Shown piece after piece: positions 10,531 through 23,147 of a DNA stretch of 64,000 nucleotides. This DNA comes from Paulownia fortunei (Eukaryota; Streptophyta; Magnoliopsida; Lamiales; Paulowniaceae): assembly GCA_019321725.1 (NCBI GenBank), contig CM033106.1, positions 14,544,551 through 14,608,550 on the forward strand, written 5' to 3'. The position numbers and the translations under genes are program-made. Within the stretch, counting starts at the first letter, position 1, and every line of letters starts with the position of its first letter. Under the pieces are notes generated by a model, which was given only the letters and a program-made list of their open reading frames with translations, was not told the origin of the DNA and searched no databases.

Positions 10531-10830
10531 CTTTCGGTTAGCAATACTTCTTGGGTATTAGATACTGAATGTGGTTGTCATCTTTGTAATAACTTGTAGG
10601 TGATGGCAAGAAGCAGGAAACTAAGTAGAGAAGAGACTACCATACGGATGGTGAATAGAGTAAGAGTTGTTGCATTAGTTGTAGAGACGGTCCACTTAGC
10701 TTTAGGCGGTGGAGTTAGGATAGATTTAAATAATTATCTTTACGTTCCTGAATTGATTAAGAACATTATCTCTATTCCAGTTTTTAGATAGAGAGGGATT
10801 TAGTTTTACTATTTTTAATGGAAGTTGTTC
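10531..10830 (+). pseudogene. Copia aspartic protease, copy 2
   Basis: The active-site region reads WVLDTECGCHLCN, where the family motif is DTGCGSHIC, so the catalytic Gly and neighbouring Ser are changed. MARSRKLSREETTIRMVNRVRVVAL and NYLYVPELIKNIISIPV follow. The latter is the usual block at the end of the copia protease. It is inactive by inspection. Confidence 0.75.
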
Positions 10831-10849
10831 CACTTTTTGTGGTTCTTTA

Positions 10850-11565
10850 ATTCATACTGAAGTATTGATCCATACAGATGTATACAGGCCATTAAGTGTA
10901 GTGCTTATGGGAACTACTGATTTTCATTACCTTTACCAATGATTACTCTAGATTTAAGCATGTGTACCTTATAAGGTATAAGTCTGAAGCCTTTGAAAAG
11001 TTCAAAGTCTTTAGGCATGAAGTGGATAAACAAACCAGACTTCAATCTGATCAAGGAGACGAGTATATAAGTTTGGAGTTTATTGATTATCTAAAAGAGA
11101 ATGGGATTCTCTTTTAGTGGAATCCACCTACAACTCACAACTAGGTAGTTGAGCAAAGAAATCGGACATTGTTGGACATGTTTTGTTCTATGACGAGCTT
11201 CACTAGTCTTCCTCATTCATTCTTTAGGTTATGCTTTAGAAATGGTAACATATCTATTAAATAGAGTGCCATTAAAGTCGAGGCTTAAAACACCATATAA
11301 TATATGGTATGACAAGACCCCTTCGCATAAATACCTTAGTGTATGGGAGTGTCCTGCTTATGTAATGCAGCAAGTGGGAGATAAGTTGGATAGTAGATCC
11401 ATCTTATGCAAGTTTGTGGGGTATCCAAAAGAATCCATTGGATACTATTTCTATGACCCTCGGAAGAAAAAGGTGTTTGTTTCGAGGAATGCCACCTTTC
11501 GTGAGGAGACATTTCCATTAGATAAAAATGACAAGGTTGTACAACTTGAATAAATTCAATAGCCA
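10850..11565 (+). pseudogene. Copia integrase, copy 2
   Basis: The core starts IHTDVYRPLS (first catalytic Asp in HTDV). It continues through a damaged FTNDYSRFKHVYLI-like block, SDQGDEYIS (second Asp region) and GFSFSGIHLQLTT. The open part 11242-11553 carries YLLNRVPLKS, PYNIWYDKTPSHKYLSVWECPAYV and DSRSILCKFVGYPKESIGYYFYDP. These are the conserved integrase C-terminal copia block. The G1 solo LTR interrupts it just after, at 11571. Confidence 0.8.
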
Positions 11566-11570
11566 CAACA

Positions 11571-13902
11571 TGTAATGCCCAATTCTCTCCTACATAGCCA
11601 ATAATAAGTATCTTGCATGAATATGCATCTAATCAATATGCATTATCGGATTATGACATACAAATAGCATGATTGCATGGACATGAACAATTGTTACTCT
11701 ATGCTCCAGCTATGCTTTAACATGCATTAGTACATGAAATATGAGATCAAACTTTTGTTTTTTTATTTAACATATTCCTTAAGTGCTTTTTTGTAGTGAA
11801 AAGTCAAGTATCTCGGTTAAGGAAGATTGATTTGTTGAATGGCCATAAAATGAATTATTTGTATTGCTTTATACTTGTTACATTCTAAAGTGGTTATTTG
11901 CCTAAATATTTGCTTGAAATATGTTACATTTGGCTAAGAAATAAAAGTATGCAAAATGGTGCAATTTGATTGGTAGGTTGACTGGGTTGCATGAAAATCA
12001 TTGTAAACCGCATCACACTTGATTATAACACCAAAGCATCAATTTTTGTCATCTCCCTAGCCCATAAACGTGGCTCTTTGCATGAGAGGACACCAAGTAT
12101 GAGTTAACCAATCATAGCCCTCCACTTACCTCTCTTTGAAATGTCAAAATAATTATTTTCATTTATATTTTCTTGTAGAAACTCCTCAAAAATGATCAGA
12201 CCTTCTTCTCCTAAGTTTCTCCCAAATTTCTACACTCTCTTACTCACAAAAATTGAATTCAATCCGTAGGAATCCATATAACACAAACTAGAACAAGTTT
12301 CGACCCTTTTAAGCTTGAAAATCGTTAATTTTGAAGCTTAATTCTAGTTTAATCAAGGTATATTCTTTTTCAATATTTATTATGATGAATTTATATTATG
12401 TTGGATGGTTACATGTTTTAGTATATTTTTGTATGATTGAAAACTTAAGTGGGTTACACTTGAAACCAAAACCAAGCTAGTTAAGTTAGTTTCTAGCAAA
12501 AATTGAGAGCCTTATGAAATATATTTAATTTATTTGTTTCTATTGATCTTGTAATTCTTATATTGTAATTGTAAGTGCCTATGAATGATTGTGAACTATA
12601 GAAATTAGTTTGCTTAATTGAAAGTTAGAATCAATTTAAGTTAGAATCGAGTTTATATCATGTTAATTTGGATTGTGTTCATGTTTTGGGGGCTGCCCTA
12701 ATATTTATATTTGAATTATTAGTGATATTCCCTAAAGTTTAATATCTTGAATTAGTAGTAAAATATGGAGTATGCATTATTTTTGAGGTCATGTAATTGA
12801 TATGGAATTGTTGATAATAGATTGAAAAGTGTATATGATTTTAATTAGAATAGATTATGTGATTTATTAAAAGGATATTGAAAGGTACATGATTTGATTA
12901 TGTTAGGCCTTTAAGACATCATATCTTCCAAAGAGATTGACCTTTTTACTTAGCACAAAGTGGACTTGAGGTAAGTTAAAACTTTTATTTGGTGTATCAC
13001 AAGAATCATATAATGTTGTTCATATTTTAATGTGATTGTCATTATTTGTCAAATGATGTAATGTTTGATGCATTTATGGTTCATGAAGCATGATACTATT
13101 AAATATAATGAGGTTTTTGGAAAGAAAGTATGGTACTTGATTGATGGTCAGGTTGACAAGGGACGCAGGAGGGACCGACGGACCTAACAAATGGTGGCAA
13201 ATACTTGAGGTTGAAAAACCGATATAGGAAAGCCACGGTGAATGAGTTAGAATATGACTAATACCTGAAGTTGAAAGACTAAGTATGAAAACCCCATATT
13301 ATTTTTCTTATTGGTCAATCATTATGAACAGGTTCTGAAAACCACGGTCTATTACTATTAGTTAGGTACCACACTTCAAGGGCCCTAAAGAATGATTTAT
13401 TAAAAAAAATTCTTAAATTGATTAATGCATTTAATGATTTATTTTATTTTCATGTACCATAATTGTTATTACATCAGTTTCACCTTACTGAGCCTTTAGC
13501 TCATTAGATTATTGTGATGCAAGTGAAAATAAACAGGTTTAAAGCTTGACTAAGTCTCCAGAGTAGCCGGACATAGATTTGTTCATACGCCATGCTTCGA
13601 GCTGTTTTCATAACCTATTTTAAAAACTCTATTTTTTGTTTTAAAATAAGCTGCTCTTTTATGGTTTTGTAAATAGTTGTGTCAAACTATAGATGGGATA
13701 ATAACATCATGTACTTAATTTTGATTTATGTAAATGGTGTGTTTAAAATAAAATGAAATAATAAATGAATTCAAGTTTTTTTTATAACCAGAAAGGAAAC
13801 TTTTTATTAAAATCGTAATTCTAGTATCGATGAAAAGTTAACATTATTTGACTTAACTGTATTAGCTTATTTAGGCTCTGCAGTTGGTTAAGAGGTGTTA
13901 CA
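11571..13902 (+). mobile_element. G1 (Tekay/Del-like) solo LTR with TSD CAACA
   Basis: A complete LTR of 2332 bp, TGTAATGCCC...GAGGTGTTACA, flanked by a perfect 5-bp duplication CAACA (11566-11570 and 13903-13907). There is no primer site or polypurine tract at its edges, and copia sequence continues on both sides. It is therefore a solo LTR left by recombination between the two LTRs of a full element. It includes the 60-bp doublet near 13200 and 13260. Confidence 0.9.
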
Positions 13903-14755
13903 CAACAAGTCTCACAAGAGATAGTAGTACCACTATCTCAACGAACTAACACTTTTTTCACACATTCTCATAGGAGATCTGAAAGGATCTCAACGTCTCC
14001 TGAGAGGTATGACCTTTTGTTAGAGAACAATAAGGAGGGGCAACCCTTGGATAGTAATGCAAAGAACTACAGAGAAGCGATGTTTGGCATCGATTTGAGG
14101 ATATGACAGGATGCCATGCAATCCAAAATGGACTCCATGTACTCCAACAAGGTATGAACCTTGGTAGCCCCACCATAAGGTATCGTATCCATTGGTTACA
14201 AATGGTTCCACATGCGGAAGCTTAGATTAGATAGAGGGGTAGTGACCTATCAAGCATGATTAGTTGCAAAGGGTTATACTAAAAGATAAGGAATTGGCTA
14301 TGAGTAAACCTTCTTACCAGTAGCGATGCTTAAATCTATTTGGATCTTGCTGGCCATATTAGCGTATTTTGACTATGAGATATAGCTGATGTATGTGAAG
14401 GCTGCCTTTCTATTGGAAACATTGAGAAAAGATCTATATACTGCAGCCAGAGGGCTTCATATCGAAAGAAAGCCAGCAGAAAGTTTTCAAGCTTCAGAGA
14501 TCTATTTATGGACTCAAACAAGCTTCCTTAAACTGGAACATTTGATTCGACATGGCAATCAAATTATTTTATTTTTTCAAGAATCCACATGCACTGTGTA
14601 CAGGAATATTAGTGAGAGCGTAGTTACATTTATTGTGCTTAATGTTGATGACATCCTACTCACTGGTAATGATGTGTCGATGTTGTAATTAACAAAGGTT
14701 TGGTCGCCTACTCAGTTCTCCATGAAGGATTTGGTAGAAGATCCTATATTTTAGG
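13903..14755 (+). pseudogene. Copia RT N-terminal part, copy 2
   Basis: The Pol frame continues after the solo LTR: RRSERISTSPERYD, then the RT start (MDSMYSNKV, then VSIGYKWFH and LVAKGYTKR). TFLPVAMLKSIWILLAI, then MYVKAAFLLETL and LNVDDILLTGNDV follow. The FNVDD box keeps the two catalytic Asp. Several stops are present (for example TGA in the VNTL region). The G2 solo LTR breaks the frame at 14761. Confidence 0.8.
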
Positions 14756-14760
14756 GATCA

Positions 14761-17609
14761 TGTAACACCCCCATTACTACAGAACTATATATATAGTATA
14801 ATATAACATGATAGAGCCTGTGTGCATGCATTATTAATTTTTTTTTTGCAACATATTAATAAATAATAAATATTTTCCCACTCACAGACTAATATATATA
14901 CCTGCAGATGACCCATAACAATCATAATATTTATATACCCGTGTACAGAAAAGTTATAAAAGTAACACATTGTACAAATCCCAAAACGTAATACAATAGA
15001 CTACAAAATCAAATAAGTTAACAATCAACCCAACAGGTCGTCATCCATGTACACTGATCCTCAGAACCTGTAGGAACCCCAACAGCTTGCCCAGTAAGTC
15101 CATGGTATCAAGTATCACCAGACTCACCTACAATGCATAAACTATATGAGCTAACGCTCAACAAGTAAAGATTATGCATGTCAAAAAATAATCCACAATA
15201 TCAAGTCATGCATCTCAAAATGCTATGCCCACAATGCAATTTTATGCATCAAATATTTCTCTCAAAATCATTTCTTTCTTAGGCCCCTGACCAACGCTAC
15301 TATCCCATGCACCGGAAAAAGAGCTCTGCACATCGCCATAATCCAATGGCCAATAATCATATAAGCATGCAAATCCATGCATACTCATACGCATGCAAAT
15401 CCATGCACGCGAACCTGCAAATCCATGCATAAAACCATGCAAATCCATGCATGCTTCGATGCACTAGTAGCGGTCAGCAAAATATTTTCCTTTCTCTGAA
15501 TCATGCCGTGCAATGCAAGATTTATCACAATGCTCGTATATGATGCATGCACATGCCAATGACAATGCCCATGTATGTATGCTCAATGGAGAGCCCTCTA
15601 CTATGCACATATGATTTATGATATCACATATAATTCACACATCTACTATGTCTATGCATTGTGGTTGCAAATGAATCTTTACTTACCTTTCACTTGGTTG
15701 GTGGCTTAGTCTAAATTTGTCTAGTATTCTCTCCAACCTTAGATGTAAAATAGCCTGTAATATTACCCAACATCAAGCACCATTCCCAATTTGGCAAGTT
15801 GAAAGCACAAAATCTCATACTAGACCTTAAACACCAAGCTATAAGCTAACAATCAAGCTTTCACAAACTAGAACCCAATATAGCCCCTCAAATACCTCAA
15901 TTTCTCATCTTAAATACATGAAAACATCATGTAATTGAAGTATTATAACTGTAATAGCATGTACCTAATTGTTAACACTCAATAGCAACATGTCTAGGTT
16001 GAAACATGCTAAGTGATCAAATGTGGCAGATTCACATTTTCATATTTTCTTGCTGTCAAGTTTAGTTGCATGATAATTTTAACATCCCTAAACATATCCA
16101 ATCACTCCCAAATTTTTACCACACTTAGATAACATGTATATAAATGTAACCATATCATATAATTGCTAAAAAACACGGATATAGCTTTCCAAGTTCAGCT
16201 CTCTTCACGACATACTGAAACAGATTGTTTCCTACCGTGACAGTTTTGCACACTTCATGACATTAATAGTTTTGGCACCATTAAGTATATTCAATCACTC
16301 TAAATTTTTCACCATACTTAGATAACATATATAAGGAGACAACAAGGTCATATTATTACCAAAAATAATGGATTTAGCTCCCTTAATTCAGTTTCCTTCA
16401 CAGCACACCAAAATAGATTTTGCTATTTTGGCAGTTTGAGTGTTTCTCCAATATCATTCTCTATTTCAATTTCCAACTGATAAAACTTCATTCCAATACT
16501 ATTAACTCATATATAGTCATGTAAATGGTAATAATTATAGGTTTTATTCAACATACCATACACTTTTGAAGCCTAAAACACAAGAAAACAGTAAGATGAC
16601 AGTTTCTGCCACAAGTATTTCCTATTAAGTGTTTGTCATCAAAAACCCTTTCTTTGTGCACCAAAGTCTAACTAAAAACTTCCTAACACTTTTATAAGAG
16701 ATATTTAAAGCTTAATAAACAATAAAACCATTCATAATAACCTGAAAGCTAAAGGCAAAACCGTAGATAAGTGTTACCTATGCAGATTTTGAGGTTAACT
16801 TGATGGTAATTACTTCTCCTTTGCTTTTCTTGCTTTTATTTCAACTTGGAATCAATTTGGATCACTTGGAGACATTAAGGTGTGTGTTTGGAAGATGAAA
16901 ATGGCTGAAATGAGGGTCTGGTCGTTGCTTAAGGGTGAAGGGTTTGAGGTGTTAGCTTGAGATGTTAGCTTAAGCTTAATAAGAAAGCATGGCAAGTAAA
17001 TGACAAAATCTGATTTTCTCCCTTATCTTGCAGCCCTAATCTTGTGTGTCTCACCTATTTTTATTTGGTTGCAACCTATCTTAATCACCATTCATTTCCA
17101 TAGGTAATTCCTATGTCCGTTCATTCGATCTCCAAACCGATTCGCATCCGATTCTTAAAGAATTATCTAGTTTGCATTTCTAAAATCATATGCACATATG
17201 GGCCTTGTAATATGACACTTAAATCACATTATATCATGTCCAATATCACAAGTATGCTAATTTACAAATATATACTTTTGAAATAACTTGATCAAATCAA
17301 ATTAAACCGTATAAGCTTACTAATAACACTTTTAACACTTCCAAAATTATAACCTATATATCCCATCTATATCTAATATTGATCCACCTTATTTTCTTCT
17401 TATTTCAATATAAAATCAACTACTTAGATTAGGAAATTCAATAACTAATACCGTGCAAGAGCTTCAGAATTAAGTTTAATATTCAAGAATATCGTATAAA
17501 ATGAAATAAATTATGTAATGTCAATAAAAATGCAAATAGCATATAAAATTAACACGTAATGCATGAATCATATTTGGTCATGTGAGTAGTAAGAGGCTTG
17601 GGTATCACA
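14761..17609 (-). mobile_element. G2 solo LTR with TSD GATCA
   Basis: A complete reversed LTR of 2849 bp, TGTAACACCCCC...GGGTATCACA, flanked by a perfect 5-bp duplication GATCA (14756-14760 and 17610-17614). It splits the copia RT/RNase H frame. It is the only complete G2 LTR here and serves as the reference for the fragments at 26544, 28937, 40459, 44666, 46344, 52479 and 52794. A stretch at about 15355-15460 (sense on the minus strand) repeats ATGCATGGATTTGCATG-like units. Confidence 0.9.
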
Positions 17610-18475
17610 GATCAAGATCTATAGAGATAGATCAAAAGGAATGATTGGACTATTCTAATCCATGTATATAGATAAGATGTTGAAGAGTCTCAACATGGAG
17701 GAATCTATAAGGGGATTTCTTCCTACAAGTTATAGTATCCCTTTCTACAAATCTATGTCTCCAAAGACTCCCAAGGAAAGAGTAGGATAACTAACATATC
17801 TTATGCATCTGCCATTGGAAGCATAATGTATGCCATGCTATGTACTAAGCCTGATCTCGCATATGCTCTAAGTGTTATGAGCAGATATATTAGTTTAATT
17901 TAGGCAAACATCACTAGAAGGTCGTAAAGATGATCCTTAAGTTCTTACAAAGGACTAATGATCTGTTCTTGATTTATGGTAATAGAAAATTAAAATAAGA
18001 AGGCTTTACAGATTCTAGTTTTTAATCTAATGTAGATAATTTGAAGTCCAAGTCTGGATTTGTATTCACCATAAATGATCGGGTAGTCAACTTGAAGAGT
18101 TCCATACAAGAGACAACCACGGATTCCACCACCGAGGTTGAATACATCATTGTATGTGATACTATGAATGAAAGTGTTTGGATAAGAAACTTCATCAGAT
18201 CGTTGGGCATAGTTCAATCTATTACTGATCCAGTACCCTTGTATTGTGATAACAATTGGGCAAGCAAAGGAGCCAAGATCTTATCAAAGATCCAAGTAAA
18301 TCATGAGGTGATATCGTCTGATCAGATTGATCATTGGTAGAGATGATATAAAAAGTAGAGTTGCCTTGGCAAAAAACATAGCAAATCCACTGACTAAGCC
18401 CTTAGCACAAAAGGTATTTAAAGGACATTTTGAGAAGATGGGCCTAAGGTACATGGGTGTTAGCTATAAGACAAG
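17610..18475 (+). pseudogene. Copia RT connection and RNase H, copy 2
   Basis: It resumes at IKIYRDRSKGMIGLF and MYIDKMLKSLNMEES, then MYAMLCTKPDLAYAL. RNase H follows with SGFVFTINDRVVNLKSS, TTDSTTEVEYIIVCDTMNE, then VWIRNFIRSLG (longest open piece 18041-18340). The C-terminus NIANPLTKPLAQKVFKGHFEKMGLRYM lies just before a degraded polypurine tract. Stops and frameshifts occur throughout. Confidence 0.8.
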
Positions 18476-19401
18476 TGTGAGATTATTAGAGTAGTATCCG
18501 ACGAGCTAACTAGTGGCTGCTTGAATACTCTTGTAAAAAAGATCTTACTCATAATATATTAAAAATTTAGCATTTTATTTATCTTTATTGCATATTGACA
18601 ATTAAGATAAAGTCCCTAGACCATACTTAGCTACGGGGTATGTTCGCACATATGATGGCAATCATAGAACATGCATAAGGCTTTAGTCTTAAATTCATTT
18701 TGAGTCATAGGTTCATTGAGATGGGACATCGATAAGCCTAAAAAACTCTCACACTGAAGCATGCTTGAAAGGAGGATATCTCATTCTATATTATTTGGCA
18801 TGGGGATGCTGGTGCTCATATGTAGCTGCTCGTTAGGAATCAAGTATACCGAACAGGCCCGTGGAAAATTCTTACTGGAAATATTATTTGTTGAATAAGA
18901 ATTTTTCAATTACGATACTGCCTGAGTTAGTCCTTTGACTTAAGGCACCATGGTAGCCTTGTGCTCGACATCGTATATATTTTTCGATTTTGCAAGACAA
19001 TCACAAGGGGTTTATGTTGGGCTTATGATTTTTGTGTATGGAAGTTAATAAGTAATCAATAAAGGATTTGTCATCTATCTGGTAAAATAAGTGAACCTCT
19101 TATGCATTTCATGGTCCTTAACTCAAAAAAATTCTGGCTAAAGTAGGATGAATGTTAGACGAGACTTTTCTATTATTTTATCAAGAGTTAATGAGACTAA
19201 AAATGAAATCATAATTGCTGAGTCAAATAGGATTTCAACTTATAATCCATACCTAAAGCTTAGTCGGGAGGTTAGTTGACGGAAGGACCAGACTTGCATA
19301 GTATTCATAACGGAATAGGTTTACTTTCTACTTCCCTTGACTGGTGTGGTTCTTGGGATTAAGGGGTTAGCTCCAAGAGAGGTTAATTTTAGATCAATTA
19401 A

Positions 19402-19451
<50 letters not shown>

Positions 19452-20542
19452 CTACGTTGCATGTCCACTGCTAGATAGATCACTTCTATCTTGAATTTAA
19501 ATCCAATGAGTTGGATCAAGTTGATTAATAGTGGTTAATTAACTTGGAACTGGAATTAATTTAATAGTGAATTAATTCATCTAATTAAATAATATAATTA
19601 TTTAAATGGACTTAATTTAATTAGGGGCTCCTTTGGGAGTAATTAATTAGTTGATTAGATCAATTAATTAATGGACCTGGGTTAAATTAATTTAAGTAAT
19701 ATAAATAACTGGATTATTTATGTTGGGCCATGTTTGATTAGGTGGTCCACTAGAACCATTTACTTGGGCTTGATTAGATAATAGGGATTAATTAATCAAA
19801 AGGCCCCAATCATTAATAGGCTCATATGAGAGGCCCATTGGTGGTCTTTGATTATAAATCAAAGACTCCATATCTTTGATAAGACTCAATTAAGACTTTG
19901 AGTTTTAATAAAAAATTAATCTAAGACATGTTTTGGATAGAAAAAAACAAGAGATAAATATGGAAGGAGGTTAAATACTTAAAGGGATTAGGTTAAGACT
20001 TGAAGGTGTATAAATACACCATTGCAAGGGATGATTTTGGATGCTTGAGAAGCAACAAAAATAGGGCCCCTCTGTTTTCTAGTGTAGAAAATTAGTTTTC
20101 TATTTTCTCCATATTTTCTCTGGTCTAGTTCTATCAGTTTGGTTCTACACAATTTACATAAGTTCTGAATAATTCTCTTATCACTGAGTTAATATTAGAA
20201 TTAATCAATACTCCCATAAATTATAGTTTAGGGATAAGGTTTGGTATCTTCTAATAGAGATATCAAAACTGTGAAAAAATGAAAACGTTAGAGGAAAGAT
20301 GCTTGAATTCCAACAGCGAACTTGTTCTTGAACTGTGCTACGAGTTGAATCATTCAAATCCTCTTTAATAGTCAGAGTGCTATTAAAAGGTATAATTGTT
20401 ATTTTTTTTTGTTTTAATTAAACAAAATATCTGGGTGCAATCGAAAATCTTATCGAATCGGGACTGATTTTATAATTGTTGTCCATGTATGTTTTAAATT
20501 TTAATTTTTTGTTGCGTATAGTCCCGCGATTTCGCTAATCCA
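18476..20542 (+). repeat. Copia 3' LTR of copy 2
   Basis: From TGTGAGATTATTAGAG to GCTAATCCA, 2067 bp, homologous along its length to 5858-7852. The right flank is ACAAT followed by the tandem-repeat unit U1, so the array inserted in that repeat. The expected ACAAT at the left end is outside the window. It carries a (TA)n run at 19404-19449 that is missing from the other copy. Confidence 0.85.
19404..19449. repeat. (TA)n microsatellite inside copia LTR
   Basis: About 23 TA units in an LTR stretch that is single-copy in 5858-7852. It therefore expanded after the two LTRs separated. Confidence 0.9.
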
Positions 20543-20811
20543 ACAATAGTTTTGTATAAGAGTAAAATAGTGTAGAGTTTGGTTGCTTTATTCTCATTTG
20601 ACCATGTTAACATGACTTCCTAGTACTTAGATGAATATAGTCATGCATTAAACCTTAAGGAAGAACATTAAAGTGAGTGATAGTTTACACACTGGATGTT
20701 GCTTTACACCAGTGTTAATGCGGACATGACTTATAGGGGGTATCACTAATTTTTTTTCATACATATGCACACATGAATATTTTAAGTCAAGTAAAAGAAC
20801 ATTGTTAACCA

Positions 20812-21270
20812 CCTAGTTAGTTAAATATGAGATGGGAAGAATTCAGCATTTAATACGTACAAGTGTATTAAGATTTTTTATATGAATTGTGTTTTTACTT
20901 ATAAATTAAGAAAAAATTATTTTATAAGTATATTTATATTATTTCATTTATAATTATGACATAATTCAAAGATAACTATTTAATAATAAATATTATACTC
21001 ATAAATTATTAGATTTTTATTTTTTATTTATATGATATTCTATTAACTTACAAATAACTTTTGAATAATTTTTAGATTATATTAAAATATTATAAATATT
21101 TATTGAAATAGAGTATTATTCGTCAAGTATTATACAAGTACTAAATGTTTCATTTCAAAAGTACGGAGCATTACGCGATGGTTCAGAATGTGTATGGAAA
21201 ATAAAAGTATTTTTCAATTATTCATCATACATATACTATACGAGTATAATACGAGTTTTAACTAACAGAG
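20812..21270. mobile_element. Non-autonomous DNA transposon (MITE), 459 bp
   Basis: It starts CCTAGTTAGTTAAA and ends TTTAACTAACAGAG(G). These are inverted versions of one another with one indel and one mismatch. Flanking 8-bp direct repeats are GTTAACCA (20804-20811) and GTTAATCA (21271-21278), one mismatch. Unit 3 of the surrounding tandem repeat has the uninterrupted site TTTAACCATTC near 23940, which confirms an insertion. The AT-rich interior has no coding sequence. An 8-bp duplication fits a hAT-like MITE, while 9 bp would suggest Mutator-like. Confidence 0.65.
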
Positions 21271-21300
21271 GTTAATCATTCTTGAATATGTTGAGGTTGT

Positions 21301-23147
21301 TGGGTTCGTATATCCTGGGATAGGTACGTAGCAAAAATGTAAAATTTTAAAACATGCATAACAAATTAAATATTCAATCCCAGGAATCGATACGATTTGA
21401 CCGGTTTGCATTCTTGATTATTCGCTAAATAATAAAATGAAAGTTTCATGATATACCTGAATCAAGTGCTCATTTGATGATGAGGTTTGAAATGATTCAA
21501 ATTGTTTCCCTGGATCAAAATAGGTTGCAAGGTTTCTGGAGGTCTTCCAACTACGAGTATCCTCACCTAGAGCGAGTCCATTGATCTTGAATCCTGGCTA
21601 GAGAAATCAAACCCTTTGTTTCGAATCTAAAATATAGAGTGCAGAATTAATTCTTAAATCAACTTGGTGATTAGAAGAATTATTTTTGAATCATAAAGGC
21701 AGAATCTTTTTTATGGCACAAAGAAGACAAGCTGATAGAAAAAAAGAAGAGGATGTTTTTCTCTTGGGGTGAGGGGGGCGAATTTTTGCTTTTGATTAAT
21801 GCCTGCAAAAATTAGCCCTTAGCATCTGTATTTGTACACATGCTAAGTTCTAACCCCAATCTTATTAGGTTTTATATACTCATATTATTACTTTCCCATA
21901 ATTATTCTATTCTTAAACTTATTTCATTCCCGCATACCAATCATCCCCAAAGAGTCTTTGACTTGCCCACCAAGACTCTTAGTAGGCCTATCTCATAGGC
22001 CTATATTCTTTAGGCTTGGACTTAATTAATTTTAATTGAGTCCATTTAATTGATCCTATCAATTAAACAAGTTCAATTTAATTAATTGATATAATTAATT
22101 AATTAATTAGTTCCATTTTGGCCACTTAAATAAAGTAGGCCCAAATAAATAATTATATATTTAATTATATAATTTATTTAACTCCTTATAATTTAATTGA
22201 TCTAATCATTTAATTAATTCACTTCACATGAGCCCCTAATCTTATTAGGTCTAATTAAATAATTAATTAGATAAATTAATTAAACTCCTTAAATAAATTT
22301 TAACTCTAATTAATTATTCTCCATTGTTTAATTTAATCCAACTCCTTGGATTACATTCTAGATTAGAAGTGGACTATCCCGATTTGTGTGTGACTTCTTA
22401 TATTCAGAACTAAGCTAGTAGTGGACTTGTAACTATTGCAACTTTAGTGAATAAATAATTCAAATAGCAAGTGTACCTATTTATTATTACGAGTGTCGTG
22501 CAAGTGCTATCATTTCGTCAACTAATCTCCCAATTAAGTCTAGGGCATGGATTATTAATCAAAATCCTATTTTGACTTAATAACTATGATTCCATTGCAA
22601 GTCTTATTGACCCTTTGATGAATTAGAAAACCCTTATCAAATATTCATCTTGCCTTGGTCAAGGTCTTTGGAGTCAAGAACTATGAAAATATAGAAGATT
22701 CACCTATTCTTTAAGATAAATACAAATCCTTTATTAACTACTCATTAACCTCCATACATGAGGATACTACACTCAACATATTCCCCTAGTTTGCACAAGG
22801 TTACTATGTCCTCAAGTTTAAGGACTAATTCATACACTAGCGTAATTAGAAAATTATCATTCAACATTTCCAATTGAGAATCTCCAACGCGTTGGTTTAG
22901 TGTACTTGGTCCCTAACAAGCACCAACACAGATGCACTAACATCCCTACAAAGATATATTTCATGATTGCGTCATTTATGTGACCATGACCCATAACTAA
23001 GTATGATGTAGGGACTTTATCTAATTGTTTAAATGTAAATGAAGATAAATAAATGTCAATTTTATTAATTTATCTCAAATAAGATTATATTTTATAAGAG
23101 TATAGAAGGTGCCACTAACCGGCAAGCCAGACACTACTCTAGTAGAT
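21301..23147 (-). mobile_element. Copia (family C) solo LTR, reversed
   Basis: About 1847 bp homologous to the reverse of the copia LTRs. The left edge TGGGTTCG is the complement of the LTR 3' end (…GCGAACCCA). The right edge corresponds to the LTR 5' end but has lost the canonical CA. Flanks GTTGT (21296-21300) and GCTGT (23148-23152) look like a decayed 5-bp TSD. Joining the flanks restores the tandem-repeat unit (compare TTGTTGGACACATC near 23583). No internal sequence is present. Confidence 0.8.

Larger units (their letters stand above)
7853..18475 (+). mobile_element. Copia (family C) copy 2, internal region with two nested solo LTRs
   Basis: The internal region runs from the primer site at 7857 to the end of RNase H near 18475. 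It is about 5.4 kb once the G1 solo LTR (11571-13902) and G2 solo LTR (14761-17609) are removed. It keeps the order leader, gag, protease, integrase, RT, RNase H of a Ty1/copia element, with many stops. A leader of about 1.9 kb is unusually long and is a trait of the whole family here. Confidence 0.85.

Noticed and set aside
15242..15448. 68-residue frame rich in MHGFA repeats
   Set aside because: It reads the repeated CATGCAAATCCATGCA words of the G2 LTR and has no start context or homologous frame in the other G2 copies.
19404..19449. Satellite or centromeric repeat
   Set aside because: It is a plain TA microsatellite within one LTR. No long homogeneous satellite array is visible in the window.
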